From positions 1 through 55,382 of the forward strand of contig MU858273.1 of assembly GCA_033297075.1 (NCBI GenBank): a DNA stretch of 55,382 nucleotides. The letters run 5' to 3'. Position 1 is the first letter of the stretch, and the number at the start of each line of letters is the position of its first letter. Shown here piece by piece: positions 1 through 11,038 of the stretch. The notes under the pieces were generated by a model. The model made no database searches, was not told the DNA's origin, and was given only the letters and a program-made list of their open reading frames with translations. Made by a program: the position numbers and the translations under genes. Source of the stretch: Rhypophila decipiens (lineage: Eukaryota > Ascomycota > Sordariomycetes > Sordariales > Naviculisporaceae).

Positions 1-573
1 TGACCGTGATTTCGCCCTGCGTCGCCGCCATGTTGGCGCCAATCCGCAGGGAGACACTGTCTTTACAACTTTGAACTAGGTACGGATATGAAGGTCCTTG
101 TGCCTCAAATGTCTCGTCGTCTCTCTCTCTCGGTCGTCCTTCTCATCAATCGATGTTATCGATGGTGTAGTCCAAGCTTTTCCCCTCGGATGGAATTGAC
201 GCCAAGATTGATGGAGACCCCAGATGGGTGGTCCAAGCTATGGATGGATTACATGACCCATTTGGGAGTTTTGAAAAGGGGTTAATTAAACCACCAAAAC
301 GAGCAGGTTGCTAAAAAACTTTGTCGATGATAATTATATAAAAGATTTTCATCAAAAACCCATTCTTGCTGAAAGAAAAATCCTATTCATTTGCGCAAAC
401 AACCATTTTTGCCCAAATGGAGCCATTTGTTAAATTGCCCGTTTATCTCCCTCAGCATGGACCTTGCACACTTTTTGTTCTCAAGATCAAAAGACCACAA
501 TCCATTCTTCAATCAAACCACGATCACTTGTAACACACAATTTCTTCACAAACGCAAAAGACGAAACCGAAAA
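1..573. other. Intergenic / upstream region
   Basis: No gene is supported here. A 65-codon open frame at 88-285 has no recognisable features. The last 200 bases are A- and C-rich and lead into the ATG at 574 (context CGAAAAATGG), so this is probably the 5' leader and promoter of the next gene. Confidence 0.4.
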
Positions 574-1257
574 ATGGCCCAAACCTTGACTAACCCCCAC
601 GACGAGGAAACTGAATCTGGCGGCCCGCTCACCTACGCCCAAGCAGCCAACCAACCCCTAGGCCACATCCTCCGCGGCATGCAACTCACTGGCCACCAAA
701 AGTGGGGATTTCTCGTCTACCGGACTACCTACTCTCCGTCGTCGCAAGCTAGATTCGAAGCCTACATAGCAGCTTTACGCTCGCACATCACCTTTGCGCT
801 TGAAGTTCACGGCTATGCTACCGACTCAGTCATTAGCAGGTCTTTCGACCTAACAGTCGTTGAAGATCCATCCGCATCGGACGGAGCGAGCAAGACCACC
901 GTGCAAAGGATTTTCAGGGAGTGGGTTACTTCCCGCTCTGTAGAGCGCGATGGACTAGGCGTTGATTTTGGAGATGCCGAGGGGAAGGACTTGAAGTCTT
1001 TGGTGCCGAGGTATAGAATGTGTTTATTTGTCGACGAGGAATGTCTACGGAGTATCGAGGTTGTACATCCAAGGACGGGGAGGAACAGGAAGACGAGCCA
1101 TCGCGCTGTGGTAATCGATGTTGATGAGCAGCGGGAAGAGAAGTGCTGGATGTGGTTGTGTTTGGTTACTACGGTGGGATTCTATCAGGAGGCTTGTTGG
1201 AGGGGGTGGGATTTGTTGTGGCGGGATCCGGCTAGGGGGGAGGTTTTTAATTCCTGA
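574..1257 (+). CDS. Hypothetical fungal protein, 227 aa
   Basis: Single-exon gene of unknown function. I chose the internal ATG at 574 over the in-frame ATG-equivalent at 391 because the 61 residues between them are basic and low in information, while from 574 the protein starts MAQTLTNPHDEE and contains a conserved-looking block (GFLVYRTTY near residue 48, then an SQARFEAYIAALR helix). Proteins with a GFLVYRTTY-like block are, from memory, widespread uncharacterised ascomycete proteins. There is no signal peptide or membrane segment. The C-terminal third (MWLCLVTTVGFYQEACWRGWDLLW) is aromatic-rich. It converges tail-to-tail with the LysM gene, 163 bases away. The call as a gene is reasonably safe; no function is claimed. 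Confidence 0.7.
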   Translation: MAQTLTNPHDEETESGGPLTYAQAANQPLGHILRGMQLTGHQKWGFLVYRTTYSPSSQARFEAYIAALRSHITFALEVHGYATDSVISRSFDLTVVEDPSASDGASKTTVQRIFREWVTSRSVERDGLGVDFGDAEGKDLKSLVPRYRMCLFVDEECLRSIEVVHPRTGRNRKTSHRAVVIDVDEQREEKCWMWLCLVTTVGFYQEACWRGWDLLWRDPARGEVFNS

Positions 1258-1420
1258 CGTTATAGACAGGTCGGTACAGGGGTGAGTGGCAAGTTCGGAG
1301 GGACTGGTTTTGGGTCTTTGGCAGGATTTGAGAACTGGCATATTCCTCGTATTACATCATGGAAGGTGCTGGGAATGCGGTTACAGATAATATATCCACG
1401 GTAATTATAGAAGAGGACAA

Positions 1421-3417
1421 CTAAATACCAATACAAACCGCATATCCGAGCCACAGATTCTCGCATTCACTGCCTATACCAGGGTTCCACAGGTAAAAGT
1501 CTGACAGGTCGATACCGTACTGGTTACTGATTGCCCAGCAACCGTCTCCACTGACAACCTCGTGATATGCCGTGCAGCCGTCAATCATACCAGGCTGTGT
1601 CGGCGCAGGGGGTTCCACACCTGTCGTCGTTGTGGATATAGCAGTCGTAGTGGTAGTACTCGTAGTCGTTGAATGAGACACAGACGATGTATTCGATATT
1701 GTATCAGTAACTGCTGATGACGTGGAGTTGGCATCACCGTTTGGCATCCATTCCTCTGCCTCTTCCTCTTCTGCCCCAACGCAGTAGCTGTATCCCTGAG
1801 AAAGAGTACAGTTGCCTCCTTCTGTCTGGGTGTCCAAGGGTGGATTCCACTCCAACAGCTGGCCCAGTCGGATGTTATTGTCAGCTGCGACATACCAGCA
1901 CCTGTTGACGACGTCTTCTTCGCTCGAGAGGCCCGAGTCGTCATAGTTGACCCAGGCCGTGCAAGATGTAGCTGCACTCGGTGCATGTGGTAGGGTGGTT
2001 GTCATGGGGGGCCTGGTCACAGGGGCTGTCACGGGCGGCGCCGTTGCCATGCTTGTTACGGGAGGTCTGGTGTAGGTAAATGTTGCGGGGATAGATACGA
2101 CCTCGACGGCCCGAACACAATACGAGTAGCCTAGCCACAGGTTGGTGCAGTCGGCGTCGATATCAGAGTTGATGGCACGGAACTGGGCGAACGTGATGGA
2201 GGATCCGAGAGGAAGAATGGTAAAGCATGTGTCGTTTGTTTTGACCTCGTACCACTGCGCACAGTTTGTCTCGGACGAAGGATGGGCATTGGTGGGCACC
2301 GGAGCCCCAGAGGGTACTGGAGGAGGGCTGAGAGCGCCGCCGGGAGGACTGACGCACATGGTCCAGTTGGTGAATTGCGGACCGGCATTCGTGCAATAAG
2401 AGTCAAAATTTGGATTCCAGGTCAGCCAGTCGATCATGTCGATTTCGTGCTCCTCGACGACTTTGGAGCATGACTCAAACCCTTCCCACAAGTATGTGTC
2501 GCAGGCCTCGGCCAAGCAGAGCTGCTCAGGAAGAACTGAGCAGTAGATATCAATGTTGTTGGAGTGGATCAGTCCGTAGGTCGAGACTTGGTTTTCTTGT
2601 GATATGCTGATGCACGTGTCGCCGGGCTGGACAGTATAAGGTCTGTTACAAGCTGGTGTAGGGTTTGGAGGTGTCGACGAGGTTGCAACACTGGCTGTCT
2701 CAGCGCCCTCGGGTAGTTGGATCGTCCTGGTGATGGTAATGGTGCTTCCATATGGTACAGGCGAGGTAAACGAGTATCCAGATGCCCCGCAGCTGGCGGT
2801 CAGAGACGTAAACTCATCAGCTAATGCGTCTGCGTATTCGAATGGTGAACTCAGTTGGGACGCAAAAAGGCCGAGTCTACATGATGAGCAGTCCAAGGAG
2901 GTGTTGTTTGCGTCCCCAAGAATCAGATCGCAGTACTCGTTTGTGGTTCTGACCAGAGAGAATGATGTGTGTCAGTTATTTTCGATGGTGCCCATGGTAC
3001 GAATAATGTGACTTACTGGTCTTTGAAGCACGAGCTGTCATGGGCATGGAGGAACCTATCGACAAAGTATGTCGCCGGGTATGCCATGGTCCCATCGACC
3101 ATAACATCAGTGGGTTCGGAGCAGTCAAGCAAAATCCGGCTGCGAAGACTAGTGAGGCTGCTCCGACAGCCAGTGGCACAAACGGCAGCTAGCTCCTCAC
3201 TGTTGAGAAAGAGAATGGTAGGGCTCGGGGAGGCCAAATCTGACAACAAGGAATGGCACGAGATTGTTGTATTGACAGCATCTTGACAGAGAGGGCTGAG
3301 ACTCTCAAAGATGCTGTAATCCATAGTCCCATCAGTGAACTGCTGGTCACTGGCGCCCGCAAAGAGGGTGAAAATGGTCCATGAGAGAAAAGCGAGTAGC
3401 GACTGATGGGATATCAT
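1421..3417 (-). CDS. Secreted multi-LysM chitin-binding protein, 642 aa
   Basis: Two exons on the minus strand, 3417-3017 and 2948-1421, joined across a 68-base intron (GTAAGT...GGTCAG); the join is in frame and reads ...FKDQTTNEYCD. A signal peptide is seen at residues 1-22 (LLAFLSWTIFTLFAGAS). A Cys-rich N-terminal segment is followed by about five LysM-like repeats near residues 238-280, 281-332, 366-413, 464-524 and 595-641, recognised by PGDTC, NDTCFTI, GYSYCV and LWLGYAVC signatures. Between them are Pro/Thr/Ser linkers, including a Thr-rich tract near 560-580, likely O-glycosylated. LysM modules bind chitin or its oligomers outside the cell. The gene is divergent from a subgroup-C chitinase across 1.15 kb, an arrangement known in other ascomycetes, so a joint role in cell-wall remodelling or antagonism of other fungi is inferred. 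Confidence 0.88.
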
Positions 3418-4568
3418 CGTGACAGGAGACCAACAGCCTTGTTAGCCGGATATCATCAAGGGACAATCCACGTCACAGCCAGAGAATCAAAGAGATACAC
3501 CTCTGCTTTTATCTCATGACCAGACCATATTAGACGGCGACTGCAGAGTATTGAATCATTTATTGAATTGCTGTCTCACGCCCATTTCACAAATACCCGC
3601 CCCTGATCCAACTCTGGTGATCAAGTCGGTATCTCGTTCCATCGCCAGTACGATATCTATAACCCGATATATGCATTTTTGACAATGCGTTGCCCCTTGC
3701 ATTAGTTCAGGGGCTCAAGGTACCATTAGGCACACTCTTGAAAGAAATTGGGTGTGGACATTGTGAGATTCTATTGCTAACGTGAACATCTTGGCGCTGA
3801 TCAAGAGACTTACTCAGCACCCAAGTCACATCGGTTCCGATACCCGCCAAGAAGGCTGTCATGGTCCGACGGCGGTAGGGTCCCTGGGATTTGTTGCGAT
3901 GGAGAGCTTTATCCTTTCACACCATTACTGCCATGACTTCTTGGTTAATTGCTTACGGGTGGCGTGTCTAATTTCCCTTCGTCTGTCGTCAAAGTGAACT
4001 ATTGTCTTACTTGCCTTATCTGCAGCCTTGTTGTTCGGTTCAGCCCCTTGTCTAGTCGGTTTGTAATCAGAATATTGGATTACCAGAACGCATTGGATGG
4101 GGACATGTGATTAACTCACAGCACCAGCATTAAATTCTGTAGGGAGGTACAGCACTCCACGGTAAATGGTCAAATTGGTATACCTGGTCGACAAGGTTGC
4201 TAGACCTAGTAGTGACTTTGATAATGCGTTTTTGTTGTAGAAATAATGCATTTTCTTAGCTTGTAATGGGCATATCGGACGATATAATAAGGCGTTTCAA
4301 GTCGTGAGCAAGGGCCCTGGTCAGGTAGTGCAGGTTGACTATATGCCGTAGAATACTGTATTAGCTATCTGGGCTACATTTGCACGAGAAGTGTTCGAGA
4401 TTCAACTTTGGAAGAGGGCACAGAGAGCATGACGCTCTATAATATCTGACGGCTTTCCCAACGTCTGCCGGCCATGACATGAACTTAAGGTCCCAGTGCC
4501 GTTGCTATCAGTTCAGACAAAAACCCTTGCCAATTGGATACAGTACCAGTCCTACATTCTTTGTTGTC
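3418..4568. promoter_or_regulatory. Shared divergent promoter of the LysM / chitinase pair
   Basis: This 1.15-kb gap lies between the two divergent start codons. On the minus strand a TATA-like GATAAAAG sits at 3506-3513, about 90 bases upstream of the LysM ATG. A 71-codon frame at 3782-3997 has no recognisable features and is not called. A common promoter is inferred from geometry only. Confidence 0.5.
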
Positions 4569-7505
4569 ATGCTGAATCCAAAGCCCAAGTTCAAAGGCCC
4601 TACGCCATCACTATCTTTACTCATTGTCCTTCTTTTCACATTTTCTGTCAACACTACTGTATTTTCCCCTGCCAAGCATGGCAGACTCAACCCCCTTCCA
4701 CACCTCATTAATCAGTCACCGTCTGTATCCTCCCAGGGTCTTCATGCCTTGACAAGACGAGATGACTTTGATGTTACCTGTGGACCAAATAAGCCATGCA
4801 GCAACGGTGCCTGCTGTGGTCCTGATGGATGGTGCGGCTATGGTAGGTTACCCATGGCCTATAGACCTCAAGAGGGAATTGAGTAGCTGACTTGGCAAGG
4901 CCCCAACTTCTGTGGCACTGGTTGCATCTCCAACTGCAACGCCAAGGCTGAATGTGGCCGATATGCCAACCCTCCCGGAAAGACATGCGTATTGAATGTC
5001 TGCTGCAGTGAGCATGGATTCTGTGGCTCCACACGTGATTTCTGTACGGGAGCTTGTCAGAGCAACTGTGTCGAGCATCCGCAGCCCCCACCGGGCTCTC
5101 CTCAAGGCCGTGTACTGTCCAGGGTCATTGGATACTACGAGGCCTGGAATGCCTTTTCCAACTGTCGGAGAACACTACCCTCGGACCTCCCCCTGGACGC
5201 ACTCACACACGTCAACTATGCATTCACCTTCCTCGACCCCGTCACATACGAGGTCACACCGATGGATGGCAGCACATCGACGCAGTTGTTCCACTCCACG
5301 ACGGGAATAAAGAAGCTCAAGCCAGGGCTCGAGGTCTGGGCCAGTCTGGGTGGTTGGACCTTTAGTGACAATCACACCGTCACCCAGCCTCTGTTGGGTG
5401 ACATTGCCCGGAGCGCAGCCAAGCGCCAGCAGTTTGCCAACCATGTCCTCCGGTTCCTCGACACTTACTCTTTTGACGGCATAGACATTGACTGGGAATA
5501 TCCAGGTGCCCCTGATCGAGGTGGTCGTCCTGAGGATGTCCCCAACTTTGTCTTGTTGATGAAGACCCTACGCGAGACTCTCAACAAATCCCCCAGACGG
5601 CTCGGCATCAGCTTCACAGTTCCCGCCTCGCTGTGGTATCTCCGATGGTTCGACGTGCCGGGTCTCTTGCAGTACTCCGACTTCACCAACATCATGAGCT
5701 ACGACTTGCATGGCACCTGGGATCGTGACAATGCCCTTGGCAACATTATCCGACCACACACCAACCTGACCGAGATCAAGCTGGCCTGCGAGCTGCTCTG
5801 GCGTGTGGGAGTCAAGCCAAGTCAGGTTTCTCTCGGCTTTGGTTTCTACGGACGTTCGTTCACTCTGGAAGATCCGTCCTGCAGCACGCCGGGTGCCTGT
5901 CGGTTCAGGGACGGAGGTGCACCGGGCAAATGCACAGCCTCGCCCGGATATCCGGGATACTACGATATCCAGGACATTATTGCCCAGAACCCCGGCATCA
6001 CCATCCACCACGACCAGGAAGCGGCCATCAAATACATCACCTGGTCCGGGAACCAGTGGATCGCATATGACGACGCAGCCACTTTCAAGCAAAAGGTCGA
6101 CTGGGCTAACTCAGTAGGCTTCTCTGGTTCGCTTATTCGGGCATCCGACCTCGACGACAACATGCAGACAGCCCACCAAGGACTCACCGGGAAGACCGTA
6201 ACCAACAACGATAGGATCCTGGCAGAGTCGAATGCGTTGTATGCAAAATCCGAACTCCAAAGGTCCTTTAACACGCAATGCGAAGTCAAGCAGTGTGTGA
6301 AGCCCGATGTATATCGGCCATACAGCACTCACAGCTATTGCAACCCGGGCGACACGTTTGTAGGCTTCGACAACGCCGACTGTCCAGACAGCGGATTCAA
6401 GCCCATGTGCGGCTTCTACCACGAGCGGCTCTGCTGCATGAACTGGGCTGATACGGGAACGGCGCTGAAAAACTGCCATTGGGTGGGCAGAGGCGATTGT
6501 GCCGACAACACGTGCAGCCCGTCAGAGGTCACAGTCAAGAGGTCCACTGCCGGAGATGGTGCTGTTTGTGCTTGGTTCCGCCAGAAGTCGCTGTGCTGCA
6601 CCGTAGACAGGACGACGGAAGCCTTCATGTGCCGGCGAACCTACTGTGACATCTACCCCTGGGACTGTCCCCCTGATACCGGCTACGATGACAATCCACC
6701 CGAGGATGAATTCACCCCCGAGGTTGACTCCCCCTGGTGGGCAAACGACGGACATGATGAGCTCAGAAGAGCCGCCGTCGACTCGGGCGACGAGCTTTCG
6801 CCTGGCCTCGAGTTCGTCGAACCAGATGGCGAACATCAAAACCTGACCATCAGGGAGCTCAACGCGCTGGAAAAGCGCGCCCCCTCACGAAGAGAATATG
6901 TAATCTGGGTTATCATCGACGGTAAAAGGGTCAAACTCACCATCCGCGCCCTGCCCTATCCCAGCCCATCAAAAATGTTCAACGGCAAGAACGGCAGGAC
7001 AGCTTACAAGTTCGTCATCCGCCAAAAGGCAGGAACCTGCGCCACAACTTCCTTGGAAACCCTTCCCGCAATGGCCAACCCCAACGGCCAAGCAGAGCGC
7101 TACGAAGCCGACCACCCCATTGAACTGCAATACATGCAATGGTTCCTCGAGGCATTAACGACAAGCCTCCGACCAGACGGGACCAAGCTGCCCACCAATA
7201 AACGCCTGAACAATTTCAACCTGAAGCGCTTCATGCGGGCCTGGAACGGAGGTCCCAGCTCAAGCGGCTCGTCCTCTCACGGCATCTCAGCCGGCCTGTT
7301 TCCCCGTCCAGCGTCCAACATGCCTGTCATCTGGGACAGGATGAACCTCAACGACCGCATGTTTTCCATCTTGGGGTCCAACTACAACCGCGCCCCGTTC
7401 CGCCTGATCCCCTCCGCGAAGTCGTCTCTATCTGGCGCTATCTCTGGTCCCCCGGGGTCTTGCCAAGCATCCAGCGCCAGCGCCGGCAGATGCGCCAGGG
7501 AATGA
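4569..7505 (+). CDS. CBM18-GH18 chitinase, subgroup C (killer-toxin-like), C-terminally truncated
   Basis: Exons 4569-4842 and 4900-7505 (intron GTAGGT...GCAAG with branch-like AGCTGAC), 959 aa. The ATG at 4569 is preferred to 4479 because it gives an N-terminal hydrophobic signal (SLSLLIVLLFTFSV). A dibasic LTRR site precedes a chitin-binding type-1 (CBM18) region at about residues 70-150, whose cysteine pattern is completed only after splicing. The GH18 domain spans about 162-512 and keeps the catalytic DGIDIDWE motif (Glu at about 291). A further Cys-rich region (CGFYHERLCC) is typical of subgroup-C chitinases, relatives of the chitinase subunit of yeast killer toxin. It would cleave chitin outside the cell. 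The frame ends at TGA 7503-7505, but conserved-looking coding sequence continues in another frame (next entry), so the last part of the protein is lost or the sequence has an error. Confidence 0.85.
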
Positions 7506-7945
7506 CAGCCGCCTCGGTCAGTCTCACCGGATTAAACAACCTGGCGGATATATGGGAGGACTTTGACATCAACTACTGGTATACGACGGCACAACACACG
7601 CGCGAGTTTTTACGGAACGCGGTGCAACGGGCGGCGGGGGTGTACGAGCGGGACCCGGCGGATCGGCCGTCGAATTGGGATAGAGTGATTGCGTAGCTGG
7701 ATGAGATTATATATCAGATGGAGCAGTGGGTTCTTGAGTTGCCTGGCGCGGGACCGGCGCAGCCGGGAGATAATACCAAGCGGAGGAGGACTGCGCATGT
7801 TTATGGAGATATCGAGGGTGATGTACTGGTTTTGGTCGAGGATGAGGAGCGTGATGTGAATGGCACGCCTGGTGATGCCATTAAACGAGATACAGAAGAA
7901 GTTCCGGACTTGGCAGAGATGTTTGAGTACATGCAGATCAGCTGA
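7413..7945 (+). pseudogene. Detached C-terminal part of the chitinase gene
   Basis: From about 7413 a different frame from that of the chitinase reads like its continuation: REVVSIWRYLW, then a helix-rich tail (LTGLNNLADIWEDFDINYW, FLRNAVQRAAG) to a stop after YMQIS at 7945. The switch falls at a run of four C at 7409-7412; a one-base change there would join the frames. A single in-frame TAG at 7694-7696 interrupts the tail, with coding character resuming at once (LDEIIYQMEQWVLEL). Subgroup-C chitinases, as I remember them, carry a long C-terminal helical extension, which fits. Two defects suggest real decay rather than one sequencing error. Confidence 0.7.
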
Positions 7946-8256
7946 GTAGGTAGAGTTGTGGTGGAAATTCACGTCTTGTATACATTATCATCCGGCTCGT
8001 GTGTGTATTGGACTATATTCTGTTGTTCGGACACGATAATTATTATTCCAAAATTGACTTTCCTGTTGAAGCATCTCAACGAGTTAAGGTATTCGATTCA
8101 CAATAAGAGATAATCACCACTGGCTGTCTAGCTCGCCTTCTACTCAAGTTCCAAAATTTATCCGCATACTGTTCCAGATTTTACATGTACCCGCTGCTTC
8201 GACTTGGATGAACTTATAAAGCTACATCCACCCAAGTCAGTCACCCTGTTCCAACC
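7946..8256. other. Convergent intergenic spacer
   Basis: Lies between the chitinase tail (plus) and the receptor gene (minus). It is AT-rich and probably holds both 3' UTRs. No other feature is seen. Confidence 0.4.
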
Positions 8257-10071
8257 TCATGCCCAAGCTTCGCCCCTGACATTCCCATTCTGACGGTCAT
8301 ACAGCTCAAGACTATGCAGCGAAAGTTGCGTTTGCGACCCCGAGCGCGAGTCATTATTTCTCTGCTGAATGGTAGTCGTCATCTTGATATCCTGCGCGCT
8401 CTCGGTACCAGGGTAGGTGCTCCCGCCGATCGTACGCAAGACTCTGCGCTTGCCCCCAGAGCCGATGGTTGGCGGATTTGTTGAGCTTCTGCCTTTGCTG
8501 TTCTTGCTCCGAAAGCTCGCAGGCACAACCTTTCCTATGAACCAGCTGGATACTAGTCGCAAGCTAGGCAGACATGCACAGATTAGAGAGACGTGGAGAT
8601 CGAGGCCGGCCCAGATAGTGACGCTGGGAAAGGTTGCTTCAAATTATCGCAAGGTCAGTATGGTTACATGTACGCCGTGGGGATGGTATGAGGCTGTCCT
8701 ACCGCTGATATTAGGGTCGATCACGAACCTGCGCAAAACCACAAGCCTCATGACGCTCACGGCAATGACTCTGTCGTTATCCCGACTGTTAGCACAAAAC
8801 CCATAAAATTGTTAATCGATAAACCGAGAGACTCGACTTACACAACGCCCAAGCTCATCATCATAGCGGTGACCAGCTTCTTGGCGAGGGAAAATTGCAG
8901 TTTAACAATCCAAACGAGGGGCAAAAGCATGATAAAGATGTCAAAGAGCATAGCGAAAATCCCAGCAGAAAGGATCATGGCCCACAAATCGATACAAGTC
9001 CCCTGATGCATATGATCCCAGCTGTGCCAGAATTGGCTGGCCGGTTGGCACTGGAACGTAATGACGAGAAGGAAGGTACCGGATAGGGCGATGTTGAACA
9101 CAAGACAGGCCTGGATGAGCCGCTTGGATCCTGCAACTGAGAATAGGCGTAGCATGAAGCAGATGATGGAGAGTCGGGTAAGGCAGCGGGAGACTAGGTA
9201 GAAAAAAGTTGAGATCCAGAAGAGCTAGGTTGATTTGGATGTCTTAGCGCGCGGTGTATACTTGTCGTTATTGATTTTGGACACTCACCTTGAGAAGCTG
9301 GTCGACGTCTTCTGGAGTTAGGGACCAAATGTCGCGCCCGCCTCCATGTTGGCGATCTAGTATGATGGGAGGAAAGGTAAGCGAGACATCGTTATCTCCG
9401 TATAAGTAAACGACAGACAGCAATAACAACAACGAGTTAGTCGACAGCACTTACACAGTAAACATACAGAGGTCCACGGAATCATCACCAGCTGTCAACC
9501 CGGATGAACGTTGGCGTCAACTTGGTTTTTGGGTCTTCGGATATAGTTAGGGAACTTACCACCGAGCCCAGAATACTCCAGTCGTCCCACCAGATAGAAG
9601 CACGTTGTTGGATCCTGGCCAGAAAGCGTAATGACACAAGTACGCTGGTCAAGGCGGCAAATGTGTACAGAAACGGCACAAAAGAAGCATCGTCGTTGGG
9701 CACGATACCGCACGCGGTGTTGCTCAGTCTAGTAGCCGCTGTCTAGGTTCAGTAGCTGTTCGCATGGAAGTGAGAAGAAGGAGCAGGGGCTCATACTGAG
9801 GATTTCTCTCTTATTGCAATGCTCAAGAATGCACTCCCCCGCAGCTTTCTGCACGGCTTGATTGGGGCAGATGCACCCAAAGTCGGATGTGCTGCAATTC
9901 GAAAAGGTCTTGATAACCTCCCCAAGACAAGATATCTAAGGTTAATGTTTTATGAGTTCAGCTTAAGTGACAAAGTGGTTCGAGACTTTATCTTGGTACA
10001 TTGCTTGAAATACTTACACCGCATTGTGGGAATGAGGCCAAGAGATCCTCTTTTCCATCTGCTCCCGACAT
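8257..10071 (-). CDS. CFEM-domain PTH11-like seven-TM receptor, 440 aa
   Basis: Eight exons on the minus strand: 10071-10018, 9935-9797, 9738-9560, 9491-9455, 9356-9289, 9224-8842, 8785-8703, 8636-8257. All junctions are GT-AG and the sum (1323 bases) is in frame. The N-terminus has the CFEM cysteine pattern (QCGISC, SNCSTSD, GCICPN, AGECILEHC). Then come seven hydrophobic segments of the fungal rhodopsin/PTH11 type, with the characteristic WWDDW loop, the GTCIDLW segment and CACLPSLRL before a basic Ser-rich cytoplasmic tail. PTH11-class receptors act at the plasma membrane in sensing surface and host cues. A signal peptide is not seen; an in-frame TGA lies just before ATG 10071, so either the receptor lacks one or an upstream exon is missing from my model. 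It is divergent from the MFS gene. Confidence 0.85.
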
Positions 10072-11038
10072 TCTCGAGGTTCAGTCGTCAAAGGTAGGTG
10101 GTTGTCTTGGCTTGGAACTGTCTTGCAGTATGGAGAGAAGTCAAGGGAAAATACACGGAAGCCAAGACGAAGTTTGGTCTGGGAACTTCATTCACTCAGG
10201 CAACAATAGTTGAGTTGAAAAGTTAAGTTGAGATTAAGGGCTCCTTTGGGTCATAGATCAAGTTGACAAAAGCACTCGCAAAGGTGCCTGGTCCTCACGC
10301 AGAACAAGGCGAAAGACGGGACATGTCAAGAATGTCATAAGTTTACAACGACAGACTAGTTGCAAAAGTCCTGATCAGCCTCTGTGTGATGCAATGCATA
10401 TCCGGACAAGATCGACATAACCAACCATGTATTTGCAAGTTCTCGGAGGCGCAGTTAATCTCTAAACAGTAAAAGGCTCGTGAGATGGATGGTAAATTCC
10501 TGGTTCGTTAGAGGAAAAGCCTTTGATAGGGGCCTCTGAAGCCTCAGTCCAGAGATTAGATAGACCCGCGGCGTAGAGCATCATAGTTGGTTCTCAGCCG
10601 TCTCGGTGCGTTGCAGTTCCACGACTGATGGTGGGCACTTTTTCATGGATGTCTTCTTATGTAACAGAGTGGCGTTGAACCGGGTAATGAGAGGGAGAAA
10701 AGTTGCCGGCTGTCTTGAATTGGATCTGGACTCCATGCTTTTGATAATTCGCAACAGCTACATACCTTCAGTTATGTATTCGAGTCGCGGTTTGGTAAAT
10801 ATCTCTTTGATGAATATCGACTTTGCGAGGTCGGTGGGCGGCAACTGCGCCGGAAACAATAGGTCCTCCATCATCCCAGTTCTTTGCTTTTCGCCACAGA
10901 CAAGGTAGGTCCAAGTGATTTGGTCTTCTGAACTTGGTCTTGCTGTGAGTTGTGGTGGTCTGGTATTTCCATTTTCTTTCCAATAAGACCATCCTACGCA
11001 CGACACCCACTGACGTGGCCAATATAGGAATTTTCCAA
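10072..11038. other. Divergent intergenic region, receptor / MFS transporter
   Basis: 967 bases between two divergent genes and therefore likely to hold both promoters. Several short open frames overlap each other on both strands (for example 10606-10908) and none shows family features. I see no convincing binding motif. Confidence 0.4.

Noticed and set aside
8257..10071. Inclusion of the CFEM/PTH11 receptor in the polyketide cluster
   Set aside because: Adjacent and divergent to the transporter, but receptors of this class are not usual cluster members; no evidence beyond position.
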